Below, one piece after another: positions 10,441 to 23,105 of a stretch of 64,000 nucleotides of DNA. The position numbers and the translations under genes were made by a program. The notes under the pieces are model-generated. The model had not been told where the DNA came from and ran no database searches. It saw nothing but the letters and a program-made list of their open reading frames with translations. Numbering within the stretch: position 1 is the stretch's first letter; each line of letters opens with the position of its first letter. Where the stretch lies: positions 496,001 to 560,000 of the forward strand of contig CM114273.1 in assembly GCA_050084515.1 (NCBI GenBank), written 5' to 3'. The DNA comes from Blasia pusilla (Eukaryota; Marchantiophyta; Marchantiopsida; Blasiales).

Positions 10441-11595
10441 TATGGAGAGCCAGATTGCTGAGACTTCGATGGCGAGGTCTGATGGAGAGTCCTTAGATCC
10501 AGAGGCCGTGAGGAGACAACAGGTGGTCGTGATATTCACGATGATGGAGTGGTCTTGGAGTACCTACGTATTGGCAGCGTCGCGAGCACAGTGGGCGCAA
10601 GCGAGCGGGATCGAATCTTACATCGAGCCAGATGGATTCGGTAGGAGGGGACACATGTGTTGCGAGTTTGGAAGGATGCTAAAGTGGATGTAGTGCCTTA
10701 TCCTTCACAGAGAGCACGTTTGGTGCGTCATGCCCAGGAGGAGTTGGGTCATTTTGGAGTGAAGCGGACGTACAACTTGCTCCATATACAATATTGGTGG
10801 CGAGGCATGCAGACTAACATTTAGCAATTCGTTGCCAGATGCATGGTGTGTGATCAAGTTTGGGCATTGTTCAATGCTCCGACTCCACAGTTGCATCCAC
10901 TTCCGATCATGGGTTTAGGTTATAGATGGAGTTTGGATTTTGCAAGAACTTTACCTTTGACGGAGCGCCATAGTCATTATGTGTTGGTGATGGTCGAGCA
11001 CTTCTCGAAGTGGATACAATTGTTTGCATTTCCTGACATAGCAAGTGAGGGAGTAGCGTATGCTTTCATAGATCAAGTGCTAAGTCATTATGGCGCACTA
11101 GCTAAGGTGTTGAGATACCAGGGTACGGAGTTTTGCGGGGAGTTTCAAACCTTGTGTGATCAGACGATGATCGACCACCATACCACTTTGCGAGATCATC
11201 CTAAGGCAGATGGACTAGCGGAGAGGGTTGTGCACATGGTGAATAGAGGATTGCGCAAGTATGGCTTGCAAAGAGGTCACCTAAGAGATTGGGACCTCTA
11301 GTTGCTGTGGTTGGCGATGGGATACAGATTCTACAAGCATGCATCCTTAGTGTCTTTCTCACTGTACTTGCTTCTTTATGGCTGAGAGCCAGATTTACCT
11401 GCGGCCATTCATCGAGATGTTGGTGAGGTGTTGAACCTTGATGACCCTGATGTATGGATACGAGCATGTTCTCAGAGGGCTAAGTTATTGCGGAGAGTTA
11501 TACCCATGGCGTTTGAGAACTTGGCGATTGGACAGCATCGAGATACGTTAAGGTATGTGACTATTCGAGGAGGTGGTTATCGACCTACTATCCGG
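10441..11595 (+). pseudogene. Integrase (copy B)
   Basis: This copy keeps the HHCC region (HAQEELGHFG near 10,730, CMVCDQ near 10,845) and the core text WSLDFARTLPL, HYVLVMVEHFSKWIQ and DGLAERVV. The second catalytic Asp is lost, because LIDQG in copy A reads LRYQG here (about 11,115). A TAG at 11,299-11,301 cuts the core. The C-terminal part ends at YRPTIR, where a deletion of about 230 bp joins it to the PHD remnant. Confidence 0.88.
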
Positions 11596-11745
11596 ATGCT
11601 TGCGATGTATGTTGTGTGGTTCCACCCGTGGTGCAGCCACTATGCTAGTCTATGATGGGTGTTCGAGAGGATAGCATATGGCATGTTTGATGTCACTTCT
11701 CACTAGGATTCGTCAGGGACGATGGACGTGTCCTAGATGTCCATA
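11596..11745 (+). pseudogene. PHD finger remnant (copy B)
   Basis: The reading TTG CGA TGT ATG TTG TGT gives RCMLC, followed by LVYDGC, a TAG in place of the Trp before HMAC, and WTCPRC ending at a TAG. As in copy A, the third zinc ligand is Tyr. The integrase C-terminal block that normally precedes the finger (GRDGMVWKDH) is deleted. Confidence 0.8.
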
Positions 11746-11927
11746 GAGTAGGTAGTTCTAGATTCCGACTTGTGTCTATGACATGGATGACAAAAAGGAG
11801 ACTAACGATGGGGCCACATGAGCATCCGAACCTTTTGCTTTTAGCGTCCGAGAGATAAATGTCATAGTAGATAGAGATAGATGGCTATTTGGAGTTAGAG
11901 GGACCTAACCACCAACTAGGGGGGTGA

Positions 11928-11934
11928 TTGGAGA
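11928..11934 (+). promoter_or_regulatory. Polypurine tract (copy B)
   Basis: AGGGGGG lies immediately before the first terminal unit X (TGGAG at 11,939). This is the expected plus-strand primer site of an LTR retrotransposon. The same tract is at 45,060 in copy C. Confidence 0.65.
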
Positions 11935-11938
11935 TATT

Positions 11939-12694
11939 TTGGTACTTCTTGTCTCGTTGTTTGGATGCCATGAGTTAGCATGGGATCGTGCGTATTTGTG
12001 TGTACATTTGTTGACAACGCTGTATGTTGTGTAGCGATGTGTATGCGCATGACAATTGTCACGACTTTTAGGTTAGATCGGCGAGATCTAGTAGAGAGCC
12101 TTCGGAGATACTAGAGGCCAGCTTGAGGAGGTCAAGGATCACCTACTGAGGCCACGAATAACCTACGAGAGCAAGTTTTCCCTTCGTTTCGGCTCATTTG
12201 GAGCCATACAATGAAACTTACTATTTTGGGTAAGTTTCCATTTGGGGCATAGTTGACTTTCTACTTTGGTAAGTTGCCCTTGATCCGCTATAGCAGGTCA
12301 AGAGCCAAGGAGGTGACCTGCGAGCATAGGTTACCGAGGAGATAGTTTGGGAGAGGGAAGGAGATATACCTCCAAGAGATAGAGCTTGAGAGCTCATTCT
12401 CTCCTTGTTGAACCTCTTGGCACGAGGCGGCGAAGCTATGGTCCTTTGCCTTGTGAGTGTAACCCAAGCTTCTCATTAAGAGAGTGGGTTTGGTTTGACA
12501 TGAGAGAGAGTGCACTCATTTGAGAGCTATGGTGTTGAGAGCAATTGGATCTACTTGATTTTATTGGAGATATTCTTGTACTTCTTGTCTCGTTGTTTGG
12601 ATGCCATGAGTTAGCATGGGATCGTGGGTCAACGTTTGTGTGTACGTTTGTTGACAGCGATCTATATTGTGTAGCGATGTGTATGTGCACGACA
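11939..12694 (+). repeat. X-Y-X terminal repeat block (copy B)
   Basis: The block has unit X at 11,939-12,054, unit Y of about 507 bp at 12,057-12,563 (starting TGTCACG), and a second X at 12,565-12,694. Copy C has the same X-Y-X arrangement at its 3' end. Y contains the shared words CGTTTCGGCTCATTTGGAG and TTGAACCTCTTGGCA. The true LTR could be X-Y, Y-X or the whole block; the sequence does not settle this. Confidence 0.75.
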
Positions 12695-15600
12695 TCAAAG
12701 ATGTTGAAAAAACTTGAAGATTAATATTTCTTTGATCAGACTATGGATGATGAACAAATATTGTGATAAACATTTAGAATGAGCATGTATTTTTTTCATG
12801 AGATTCTTTAATATTTTGGATTTACATAATAATTAGTTCAAAAAAACAAGCCATGCTCTTAGTTTGCTGTAACTAAGCACAACTCAAAACATAGTGGTTG
12901 TTATTTTCATATCGGCCAATGGTAGGATGAATAATGGTACCAATTAATAATATCAGAATGATGAAAATACATCCATAATGGCCATAAAGAGATTATAGTT
13001 TGTCGTTTTGTGTTTTGGGCCTAACTTTGTCCATAACCCATTAATGGAGGAAAATGAAAGAAATTGGCAGTCATGGAGACTCGGGGATTTAGGTGCGTGT
13101 TTGGGTTCTTTGATTGCATATATTGGACATGGAAGAAATTTGTTATTTCTTAATAAGGGAAATTCAAATACAAGGCTTTAAGAGATTTCTAGTAAAGAAT
13201 TTGAGTTTTTCTACGTTAGTGAAGTATAGTGTAGGTTTTTCCACGTCATATATAGTTTGTAATGGTATGTATGTAGTTATGTTGAAAGATAAAGGCTCTC
13301 ACGTACTCAAATTAGAAAGGGAGAAGGGTCATAGATTTAGTCGCGTTGTACGTATACACATAGGCACTGCATGCAATAAGATAGAAGTTGTAGATGAAGA
13401 CCAAGTGGACACTAGATAAAATACAATAGCTTGTGTATAAGTTGTCGTAGTCTTGAGAAGAGATATGAGTGAGTGAGGAATTTAAGGATGTAATATATGG
13501 GAATAAACTATTCAAGATCTTATAGTTATGGTATGGGTAATCATTTTGTTTCATACAATATTTTGGCTCGTCTTTAGATTCATGGACCCATTTCTCTTGC
13601 AATCATCATTTCAAATTTTAACTATTAACTTAAAAATAGTCTCTACATTAAATCTACAACTTTCTTATAGATTTGATGTATATATTTTTCCATAATATCA
13701 CACTCACATTTTTTAACCTTAAATTTCATGATCTACTCTATTATGATTTTTTCTAAGCATGACCAAATAGTGCCAATATATTTATAATTAATCGAACAAG
13801 ACTTCATGAAATTTCTCACTCCCACGATTTTTGCAAAAGAGAAAAATGCTACTCTAGGAAACAAAGCATTTTAGAAGTAGACATGCTCAATGGTTTTTAG
13901 GATGGTGCGTAGATCATATATCCATAAGTGAAAATGAAGAATAGATTGGACTAATGTGCTATTTTTGTTGCATTTATTTATCTCATGAACCATATGCATG
14001 TTATATATTGTTACCTTGACTAAAAAGTTATGATTTTTCCTTTAAATACTAATATCCTAATTCTCAATAGCCATATAAGGATCATGATGGTGGTTTTATA
14101 TGATCAAGAAATATTTGGTTCTCTTAAATAAATGACGATCATAAATTAAAAATATAATATTTTCCACCTCAATACACAATTGGAGACGAAATGGCAATAT
14201 TTTACACAGACCATAACAAAATTTATCATGTTTTCTTGTTGATCCATAAGAGATAAATGATGTTAAAAGACACGTTTCCCTTAATAGAAAAAAAAGATAT
14301 ATCTTTATATTGCAAGGAACAAAAAAATAAAAATCCACTCCACTATCATAGGGAGAAGACATCTCATATTTCTTTTGGCCATACCAACTAGGGTTATTCC
14401 CATTTTGAACTGAGAGTGTGGTTTCATCAAATTTTCCAAATTGGATTGCACAACTTGATCAATCTTCAAAGCAAAAAGCTCTTGAAATAAAAAAAAACTA
14501 AAATATGAACGGTGACTCCTCTTTCAATTCAACTACAAATGTTGGGAATCTCATCAAATACAGCTTGTTTAACACAACCATAAGAAATGTGTAAGAAAGA
14601 GAAAAAGAGAAAATCCTTATAGCACAAGCACGAGCATGACGATTTGATATTTGAAAATTTTGTCTTTGTAAATCATAACTCTTGAATCTAAGTCTCAAGT
14701 TAACAAATAATAGAATAATATTTCCTCCAATATTTATTATGTCTCTACCCATCCACGTGCATAAAAATATGAGTGGAATATTAAGCTAGACAGTGTATAT
14801 CTATTATAAGGTTGGTCGTATCAACAATAGTTAGGTTGACTATGAAGCCAACTTTTCAACAAGACATCTTAGAGTACATGGCATTTAACTAACTATCAAG
14901 AAGCGATATATGTATAAGTAAAGAGAGAAAATATAGTTTATGATGTGATACAATTATAGTCATGCATTTAACTAGGGACAACAACTTTCCTTGCCCTTGT
15001 CATAATGTTTTGGAAATTTATTAACACCTCCTGTAAATTTTTGTGTTATTTTTTGTACTACGGACATCACAAGGAACCATGATGTTTGGAAGGAAAATAT
15101 CTTTATCAAAGTGGAGTGTATAAATCAACTTAACAATGGATGTCCATCAATGCTTCCTTCTTTTACCACAATTCTTTCACTTATATCTAAACAACAATAC
15201 TCTACTCTGGAATAAAGATAACATAGCATATTAATATATTCGTGAAGTGTAGAGAAAACGAGAATAGACTAATGAGTAATTTATTTATTTTCCTACAACA
15301 AACAGAATTTTAAGTTTGCCCCCAACATATTAAAAATAAGGATGTGTGAGACTAAAAGATGGTTCAACAGTCCCTCGAAAACATAATTAAAATAGGCTAG
15401 AATAACACATTAATTATAAAACAACTCCATTTCTATTCAATAAATGATACCACGAAAGATAATTTATCAAGCTTTTTTACGTTGAGGAAGTTTCCATTAA
15501 TTAAACTTTTCTAGATACATCCCATATCATAGTTATAGTGTATTATTTCAACAACTCCAACAACTTATAGATGATTGCAGCATGGATGTTTCACAAGAGG

Positions 15601-17605
15601 TCATGCTATTCAATCTCCATTCAACTACCTCCTCTAACCTTCAATTTAAGTATTGCGTTCTCTATCGTATCCCAAGATTGCAACAAACTTTTAATTTTGG
15701 CATATATTAACCGTTTTATCACGTCTTGCAATCGAGGGGCTTATTTATACAAGTTGGAGAGAAACAAATATCATGAGGTTGTGAGATTGAAATCCCTTAT
15801 GATATGGGATAAAAAAATTAAAAAAAACTCCTATGAGTATTATGGGTCCATCCTTCTTTAGTTTGGAAGCTAAGATTTTATTAGATGGTAAGTGAAAAGA
15901 GAGGAAATTTCATTATTATCTATTTTTATTTGTAAATTGAATGCCTTCCTCTCTATATACAATATTTTTTAATGAATATCATTATAAAATTATATAAAAG
16001 TGAAATCCTTTTAACTCACTCTACTTGTCATACCCTTCATTTCGATAAAGTAGTATTTATGTTTTATTCTTTGAATATAGTATACCAATTTATATTTTGG
16101 ATTAATCTTTTAATGGAATCCTCTTTGGCCGCTTTATACGCTCTCAACGCACATATACACATAACCTTAATTCCTCTCACTCCCTTTCTGATTCAAAAAA
16201 TATATTTTTTATAATATATGTTCAATTTTTAAATAAGTTCTTCCATCCATTCGCATATTTTTTTCTTTTTTCTTTCATTAAGAAAAATTATGGAGCGTGA
16301 TCCCATAACTAGTCTTGTATTTTATTTCTATGGATCGCATTGAGGCAAGAATCTAAACTTTTAATTAAAATAAATTGGAAATAATAAGAGACAAATAGGA
16401 TATCAAGATGGAATTTGGACTACCTCAGTACTTACTAGATGACTAACTTATACTCTTATGAGATTTTAGAATTGTAAGACATAATGTAACACAACACTAT
16501 ACACACGAAGTGTAATTCATTGCATGTGAAATATCAAATTATATATATTAATTTTTTATTAACAATTCACCAAACATACCATCATGCTTTTATTTGGTTG
16601 CACTAAGCTAAGAAACATACTAAGAAATAACATACTAAAAAATATGTTTTATATCACCAAAGTTAATACATATTTTCAAAAATTATAACTCATACTTGAT
16701 TTTTGTTTACATCGAAAAATAGATTTCGTGGAAATCTTTAAAATATCTCTTGCCAATCTTTCATTTTTTATGAAAAAACATGGAAATTACTTTCATCTAT
16801 ATTTTATATTTGGGGATAATAAGATCCTCCTACTAGATATACCGTTTTCACATTCTTCAAAGCTTTATTGCGTCTCTGCCCAAAAAGATAGCTCAAAAGT
16901 ATGTTTTACTCTTGCACTCATTACATATGTTGTACTTCAAGTTTTTTCTTTGTTTTACAATCTTTTGTTATATTTCCATAGGTCATGAGTTCATATAAAC
17001 ATAATATCTATAAATTTAATCATTAAAAAATGATTTGTACTAAAAGTAGATTCCTATCATTTTTAAAGAAATTATTGATTTTATTTTATAGCATAAGGAT
17101 GACAAAATTCTCCAATTCAATACCCCCTCTATCCAGCAAATTCTTTAAAATCTTCTTACATCTCTTTCCAAAACGACAACTTTAGAATATCCTTGACGTA
17201 TACAATACTTAGATGATTTTTTAAAATATATGCATGTATTTTAATCAGAGTATATCAAAAGATTGATTACACACATACGAAGAATAAAATGGAAATTTAG
17301 AAAATTTGGCATCTTTTCATTAAATTGGAATATTAAAAAAGTCCTTACTCGAGCAACAATAGCTTAAATAGTGAATAATTCTCGAAGAATTTGAACTGCA
17401 AGATATTAAGTCCTAACCATAATATGTAGTTTTGAGAAAATTCTTTCTAATATGTTAAGAAAGCTAACGGATCAAATAATTTAGGAACTTTAAAAAAAAA
17501 AAGTCATTTATCTTATAAAGGGATGATTTTTTTATAACTACTAGATGATTTTTTGAAGTGTTGAATTTCCTTCTTCATGATCTTCTGCTTTGTTAATATT
17601 GGTTT

Positions 17606-17627
17606 TATATATATATATATATATAAG
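17606..17627. repeat. (TA)n microsatellite
   Basis: A short run of alternating T and A of about 22 bases in AT-rich DNA. Confidence 0.9.
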
Positions 17628-18344
17628 GCAAGCTTTTAATCAAGTTTCCAAAGCATTGCATTCGACAATGGATATAATATTTGATCTAGGGTGACGATTT
17701 TAGATGGTGACTTATGATTATGATCTCCAATTAGCTTTAGCCAATAGGGTGGGAGAGTTGAAGGCAATAGTGCCCATGTTATTTAACTTTTAGGGCATCT
17801 TTTGTAATTTTTTGAGGACTTTTATACATCATATGGGATGATCAAGCATAACGATTAGAGTATCCTATTGCTAATGAGCGAGAGCAAGCTAGCGACAAGT
17901 TTCTTTATAACTATGACGACAACTACGAACGTGTAAAAGACACTATGTAGATGAGTATTTGATTAGATGATGGACCTAAAATATCTCTCATGGATATTTA
18001 ACCTAAGATGGATTGAGCAATGGTGGATGTGAGAAGCATCCGTCCAGTCACACCAATATATTGGTGCTTTTCCTAAAGGCATTGCCAAGGCCCTAGTTGG
18101 GGAAAGATTCTCAAAGATAAACATCTAAGGATCTTTTGGGAGTTTTTTGAGTGGAAAGTGTGAAGGTGTCCAAAGTAGCACATGATCACTTTTAAGATGT
18201 ACAACATGATGTTGGAGATCACAATGTCGCATCAAGAGCCTTTCTTCAAAATAAGGGCGGACCTTCTAGTTGTGGTAGTTGTTGATGCAAGAAATCAAGT
18301 ACCATTTGCACTCCAAATCTATCTTTATTTGACAAAGATCTTAT

Positions 18345-18347
<3 letters not shown>

Positions 18348-18401
<54 letters not shown>
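18348..18401. repeat. (CT)27 microsatellite
   Basis: A perfect dinucleotide run of 54 bases. It creates a Leu-Ser repeat in an otherwise meaningless open frame. Confidence 0.97.
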
Positions 18402-18403
<2 letters not shown>

Positions 18404-18827
18404 AATTTAAGATCATGGGCGACTGCTACACAGATTCCCTCAAACGTAAGAATGATAAGTTTCCCAAAATCAATCTACATTCATAAATCTCTAAAAATCC
18501 TAAAGAATGGATTAAGGTTAAATTCTTGTTACAAGAAGGATAATCCATTCTCATTGGAAGAGTACTCAGATCCAATCTCATCAATTGTCTAAAGAATGGC
18601 AAAGAAAACTCTTCTACGATAACAAGTCTAATAAAATACTTGACTCAACACTCATCAAACTTCTCAATCACATCGAAGTTACTATCCTACGAGGGATAAT
18701 TCACCTTCTTTAGAAGATCAAATAAGTATGATATCATTGTATCAAGAATATCAAACATAACTTGAGAAAATGGATTTCAAGATAGGGAACTCTTGAAGGT
18801 CCGTCCTCTTTATATACTCGATAGACG

Positions 18828-18945
18828 GGAAACAATACCTTCGCCTTCCGCGATGCGTCGGCCGCAGTTCTTTTCTTTTGTAGACGTGGTGCTGGCGGGG
18901 ACGTGCCATCGATGGTCAGGCCGTCAGTCCTAGGGCTCGTTAAGG
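18828..18945. other. GC-rich, CpG-retaining islet
   Basis: About 120 bp with many intact CG dinucleotides (for example CGCGATGCGTCGGCCGCAG) lie inside strongly AT-rich, CG-poor DNA. No protein or RNA is recognised. The base composition suggests a younger insert or a segment that escaped methylation-driven decay. Confidence 0.5.
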
Positions 18946-19299
18946 GATCCACAAAAATATAAAGTAAGGCCAATCTTATCTTGTGTCGTATGGCTTTCTC
19001 CTAAGACTTAACCAATCTCTTTTGGACGTAAGTATATTATCTTTTATATCTACTTAAAATATCGTCACAAAACCACTTCATATCCTCCAAACTACCCCAA
19101 TGATCCAACCACGACTACTTTAATTTTGTTTTCATTAACACGTTAACCAACTAAAATTTTATGTTTCTCATATTTCATTTATGATCTCAAGTTGGGTCCG
19201 CACAAATGAGATATCCTTAAGAAGTTTAAACATGATTTTTTCCTTCTAAACTAATCACTTAATATTTATAGATAAGCTGTCTTAAACACTCATAATAAC

Positions 19300-19665
19300 A
19301 GAATGTACATATAAAATTATTTTACTATACAATAATAGTAATGTGTTTATTATTATAGTTGATTAGAGTCAATAAGTAGCAACTATATATTATTCCTTCT
19401 AATTTGAGTATGATCATGATGGAGAGTTATAATCTTTTGGTACGTCTCAAGTTGATTGGAGAAGAATGATAATAAAGACTTTGCTTCCTTACAAAAAAGA
19501 AGAGTTCTTATTCCTTCAATATAAGGAATTTGGATATTTAAAAGATCTTGGTATAGTGATAGAGTTGGTCAGTGATACAACAATATTTGGAAATCCTAAA
19601 GGTATTTTGACATGGAAAGAACCTTAATTCAAAGTAGGATTTAGGACTAGTGGTAGGTAGATTTT
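19300..19665 (+). pseudogene. Copy D piece 1: RT N-terminus
   Basis: This decayed text aligns with the start of RT in copies A-C. KDLGIVIELVSDTTIF corresponds to the LGTLKGPGIRIELSSDTPIF block, and MMESYN to METWEP upstream. The copy ends around GGACTAGTGG, matching the GGACTAGTGG of copy C (42,067), where the chromovirus E interrupts it. Nearly all CG sites have become TG or CA. Confidence 0.75.
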
Positions 19666-20840
19666 ATGAAGTTAGTGAACAAAGAGTATGGAAATTATGT
19701 ATCTACTCTCTTGAATTCTTATCAAGTTTCACATAAGCTTACATTCAATACGTCATATTGTCATCACTATCATATGAGAAGAAACAAGGCTTGTTTCATC
19801 CATTTTTTTATTCTAGAAGGACCCTTGCAAAGCATCAACATGGATTTCATAACGAATCCCCTATAGTATGAGGGATACAATGCTATACTTGTGATGGTTC
19901 ATCGGGTTAGCAAGTTGGGGAGGTTTGACTTGAATGTAGATTTTGCGATCGCTTATGTGACCTCTTTGATTTTCCTCGATAATTGGTTGCTATCACATTT
20001 TTTACCAATGAGTATTTTGTCATATTTAAATCTAAAGTCTACCAATACATTCTAGACAATTGTTTTCAGAAGGTTGAGGATAAAGTTGAGCTTAAGCACA
20101 ACTTTTTATTCTTAGATAGACGGAAAAACAGAGCGAGTAAACTCGATCGTGAACCAATACCTAAGGAATTATGCGAGTGCAAACCAGCAAGATTGGGTAA
20201 AGTGGCTAAGCATGAATAAGTATAAATATAACTTGATGATATATTTTGCAACTAGGGAATCTCCTTTTATTTAGGTTTATGGATATGAGCCATACAAGCC
20301 TCTTAACCTAGCCCTCTCGTAAGGTTCTACATCAGCATGAACACGACAAGAAACGACGAAGAGTTTTCTAATGGAAATGCACGAAGATGAAAAAAAGAGC
20401 CAGACATTGAGTCTTGTGAGGGCTCAGCTAAGATATGTGAAGCAAGCCAAAAAAGAAGTCGGCGCGATGTGAGATTCCAAGTGGTACAACAAGTGTGGTT
20501 GAGTGTGAAGACTCTGACTCTTCCAAAATATTGTCCTCAAAATTGTCCATCGTCCTCAAACTGAAGATCCATCCAATTACAACCTTCCATGTGTCATTAT
20601 TGGATAAGTTCTTCAAGGATAATGTGCGTCCTGAGCGAAGGAAAGTTTTGAGACCCCAAACGATGATCATCAAGGATGAACTGGAGTTCAAGGTGGAGAC
20701 CATCTTGCGTTTGAGACGTAGGGCCAAAAAAGTGAGTACTCGGTCAAGTGGAAAGGCTACCATGTAAAGGAGGCAACGTCCTGGATTGCAGAAGCTGATT
20801 TGGAACATGCTCAAGAGGTGTTATAAGACTTCAAATGGAT
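19666..20840 (+). pseudogene. Chromovirus integrase and chromodomain (element E)
   Basis: The integrase core is legible across shifted frames. SINMDFITNPL with VMVHRVSKLGRF (first catalytic Asp) is near 19,840-19,930. TDGKTERVN, QYLRNYASANQQDWV and VYGYEPYKPLNLAL follow near 20,110-20,320. A chromodomain-like YSVKWKGYHVKEATSW, EADLEHAQEVL is at about 20,735-20,823. Chromodomains target such integrases to methylated histones in the known family. Stops at about 19,864 and several shifts make it dead. Confidence 0.85.
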
Positions 20841-21595
20841 GCAAGGAAAGCGCATGCATTAGTATATGGAGATACTTGGGACTTAAATTGTGACCATTGG
20901 AGCTTGGACATCTCAAAGTTTTTGTAACTAGAACATGTAGTTTTGGCAAAAAAAAGTGCATAGATTTGGAGATTCGATGCACAAGTTGAAGATTGCATTT
21001 TTTTGGTGGTAGTGCATGGAAATAAGTAATTCCTTATGTGCTTAGGATGTATATCAAGAGGAGATGTAAGGCATAGTTGAAGGAAGCAATTGGATTAGAA
21101 TAAGGACTAAGAACAAGACTGAGCGTTGGGAAACCAACATTTGGGCTTGCACTAGCGTTAGCAATCCATATCACTATGTCTTGGGGCTTGGAGTGATCTT
21201 ACTTGTAATTTCATGAATAAACTTAGTGATGTGCACACGTAAATTTGAATAATGATCCAAAACTAATATATCTTGCGGACCTTGTAAACAAGTGGGATGT
21301 TTGCGTATTGTGAACAAGTGAAGTCTTAGGTAGTAGACTTAACTAGTAAGCTTATTAGGATGACTTAGATTAGTGTAAGGAAGCGGATATAGCTTTCCCT
21401 TACAGGAGACGCTAAATATTTATAAGTGGTGCATGGGACAATCTAAGACTTTAAACAAAAGATGAATTGCGGGTTATATAGCTAGCTACCAAAATGCAAT
21501 TTGATATAAAGGGATTAGATTCCCAAAATATTTGATATGAAAAAGTTTGCATTGATGAGGGCATCAACCTCTAAGGAGTGATGAGTTTCGTGATC

Positions 21596-22595
21596 CTCGT
21601 AGCCAAACGTACGATGATGGGGAATATCAAAATTCTAGTGGGCTCACGCTAGGATGGAAGCTAGCACGTTGAAGTCTCTAGAGTGAGACATGAGTTGTAA
21701 ATGAGATGCGAGTCTTATTGGATGTCTCAAGCGATAATGGTCATGATCTAGTAGAACAAGACCAAACGCCAAACAGGATTTGAGAGGAGTTCAGGTCCTA
21801 ACAAAATTGGGTGTCAAGGGACTTGGAACTTGATTAAGCATTTAGATTTTCTCCACATTTGATGTCATAATGGCTAGACCAAGAATGTGTTTGGGATGAA
21901 TAAGATGGTGTTGGAAATCTTAGGAGAAGATAATTTCAACACACACATAAATGCACGAGCATAGATTGAGAACCATTCCTTAAAAACTATGAGAATGATA
22001 GTTGGATCAGCCACAAGGAGTAGTCCAAGAGGACTTCCCCAAAGGTAAAGAGGATGGAGATATTGAGACATATATATAAGGGGGAGGGTCACGAAAGGAG
22101 TTGGGACTTGAACCCCACCTTGGGAAATTGTGAGGATGAATGAAGGGCACATGATGGATCGAGAGGTTGATTTCCGGATGTGGACACCAAGTCAAATCTA
22201 AGTGGGTTAATTATGGATATCAACCTTGGACCTTGACTTGAGTATTAGATATTGGGTCACAATTAGAGACTTGTTCAAGGTCCATGGGCACTTGAGACCT
22301 TCAACATACTAGCACCTTTTTAAGATCATGGACTATCAAGGAAGTCTGTTTGAAGTCTTGAAGGACTTAGTAGTATTGGGGGAGTGAGGGGTGAGATCGG
22401 TATCAAATTCCACTTAGATCTATTGAGCTTGAAGGATAGCCCGAGTACAGGACTTGGGAGAGATAAGACTGCTTGACCCAAAGAGTAGCTAATGTGAGTG
22501 TGTTTGGATGTACATCAATGAGGAGAGCATGATTGACTAAACCTAGACCTTCGCAATACATGAGATCAATGTTCAAGAGGAGTAGGCGCACAACA
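21596..22595 (+). repeat. Chromovirus-family LTR 1
   Basis: This 1,000-bp unit aligns over its length with the intact solo LTR at 39,443-40,441. Shared words are GTGGGCTCACGCTAGGATGG near the start and TTCAAG..GAGTAGG near the end. The expected TGTC start has decayed to TTTC. Confidence 0.8.
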
Positions 22596-22652
22596 CATAC
22601 TCTTATTATTGATTTGCATCCAAACACACTTATATTAGCCAAATTTTGGGTC

Positions 22653-22824
22653 AATCATCCAAACATTTCCCAATTCAATTTTGGGTCCATGGTTACCTCT
22701 CAATCTAACAATTCCTAAACAAGGATAAGAATCAACTTAATCATCCAAACATTTCCCAATTCAATTTTGGGTCCATGGTTACCTCTCAATCTAACAATTC
22801 CTAAACAAGGATAAGAATCAACTT
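22653..22824 (+). repeat. Perfect 86-bp tandem duplication
   Basis: Two adjacent copies (22,653-22,738 and 22,739-22,824) begin AATCATCCAAACATTTCCC and are identical base for base. They lie between LTR 1 and LTR 2 of element E, so the duplication is much younger than its surroundings. Confidence 0.95.
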
Positions 22825-23105
22825 AAACCCTCATTCTCTAATACATACAAATCATTCAAGACTTTGGAAAAACTTCCTTGATAATCTATTCACCTAAAAT
22901 GATGCTAGCGTGTTTGGTAGCCCTAGCTTCTTAATTAGTGATCTCAAACAAGTCTCTAACCAAGACTCAATGGTCATGCCATGGGTCAAGGTTGAAGCCT
23001 AAAATTCAAAAACTGGTATGACTTGATTTGGCTTGGTGTTAAAATCCCAACACCCACCTTACACTTCATCACGTACCTTTTTTGTAATCCCCGTGGTTCC
23101 CAAGG

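Larger units (their letters stand above)
4089..12694 (+). mobile_element. Copy B of DNMT/PHD Ty3-gypsy element
   Basis: This is a nearly full-length but inactive element in the order terminal unit, leader, gag, protease, methyltransferase, RT, RNase H, integrase, truncated PHD, polypurine tract and terminal repeats. It joins copy A head to tail at a single 114-bp unit (4,089-4,202), as LTR-LTR recombination between tandem insertions would leave. The linker domain that lies between protease and methyltransferase in copy C is absent from that place and is found inside the start of gag. Confidence 0.88.
12695..19300. other. AT-rich decayed DNA without recognisable genes
   Basis: About 6.6 kb of AT-rich DNA holds only short chance reading frames (the longest is about 136 codons, inflated by a CT microsatellite). 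It may contain the lost 5' part (gag, protease, methyltransferase) of old copy D, but I could not recognise any motif. Notable items inside are a TA microsatellite, a (CT)27 tract and a short GC-rich islet. Confidence 0.7.

Noticed and set aside
13114-13419. Plus-strand frame of 101 codons in AT-rich DNA
   Set aside because: No family features are visible and its length is within chance for this region.
18182-18592. Plus-strand frame of 136 codons
   Set aside because: It is held open by the (CT)27 microsatellite; the rest is not protein-like.
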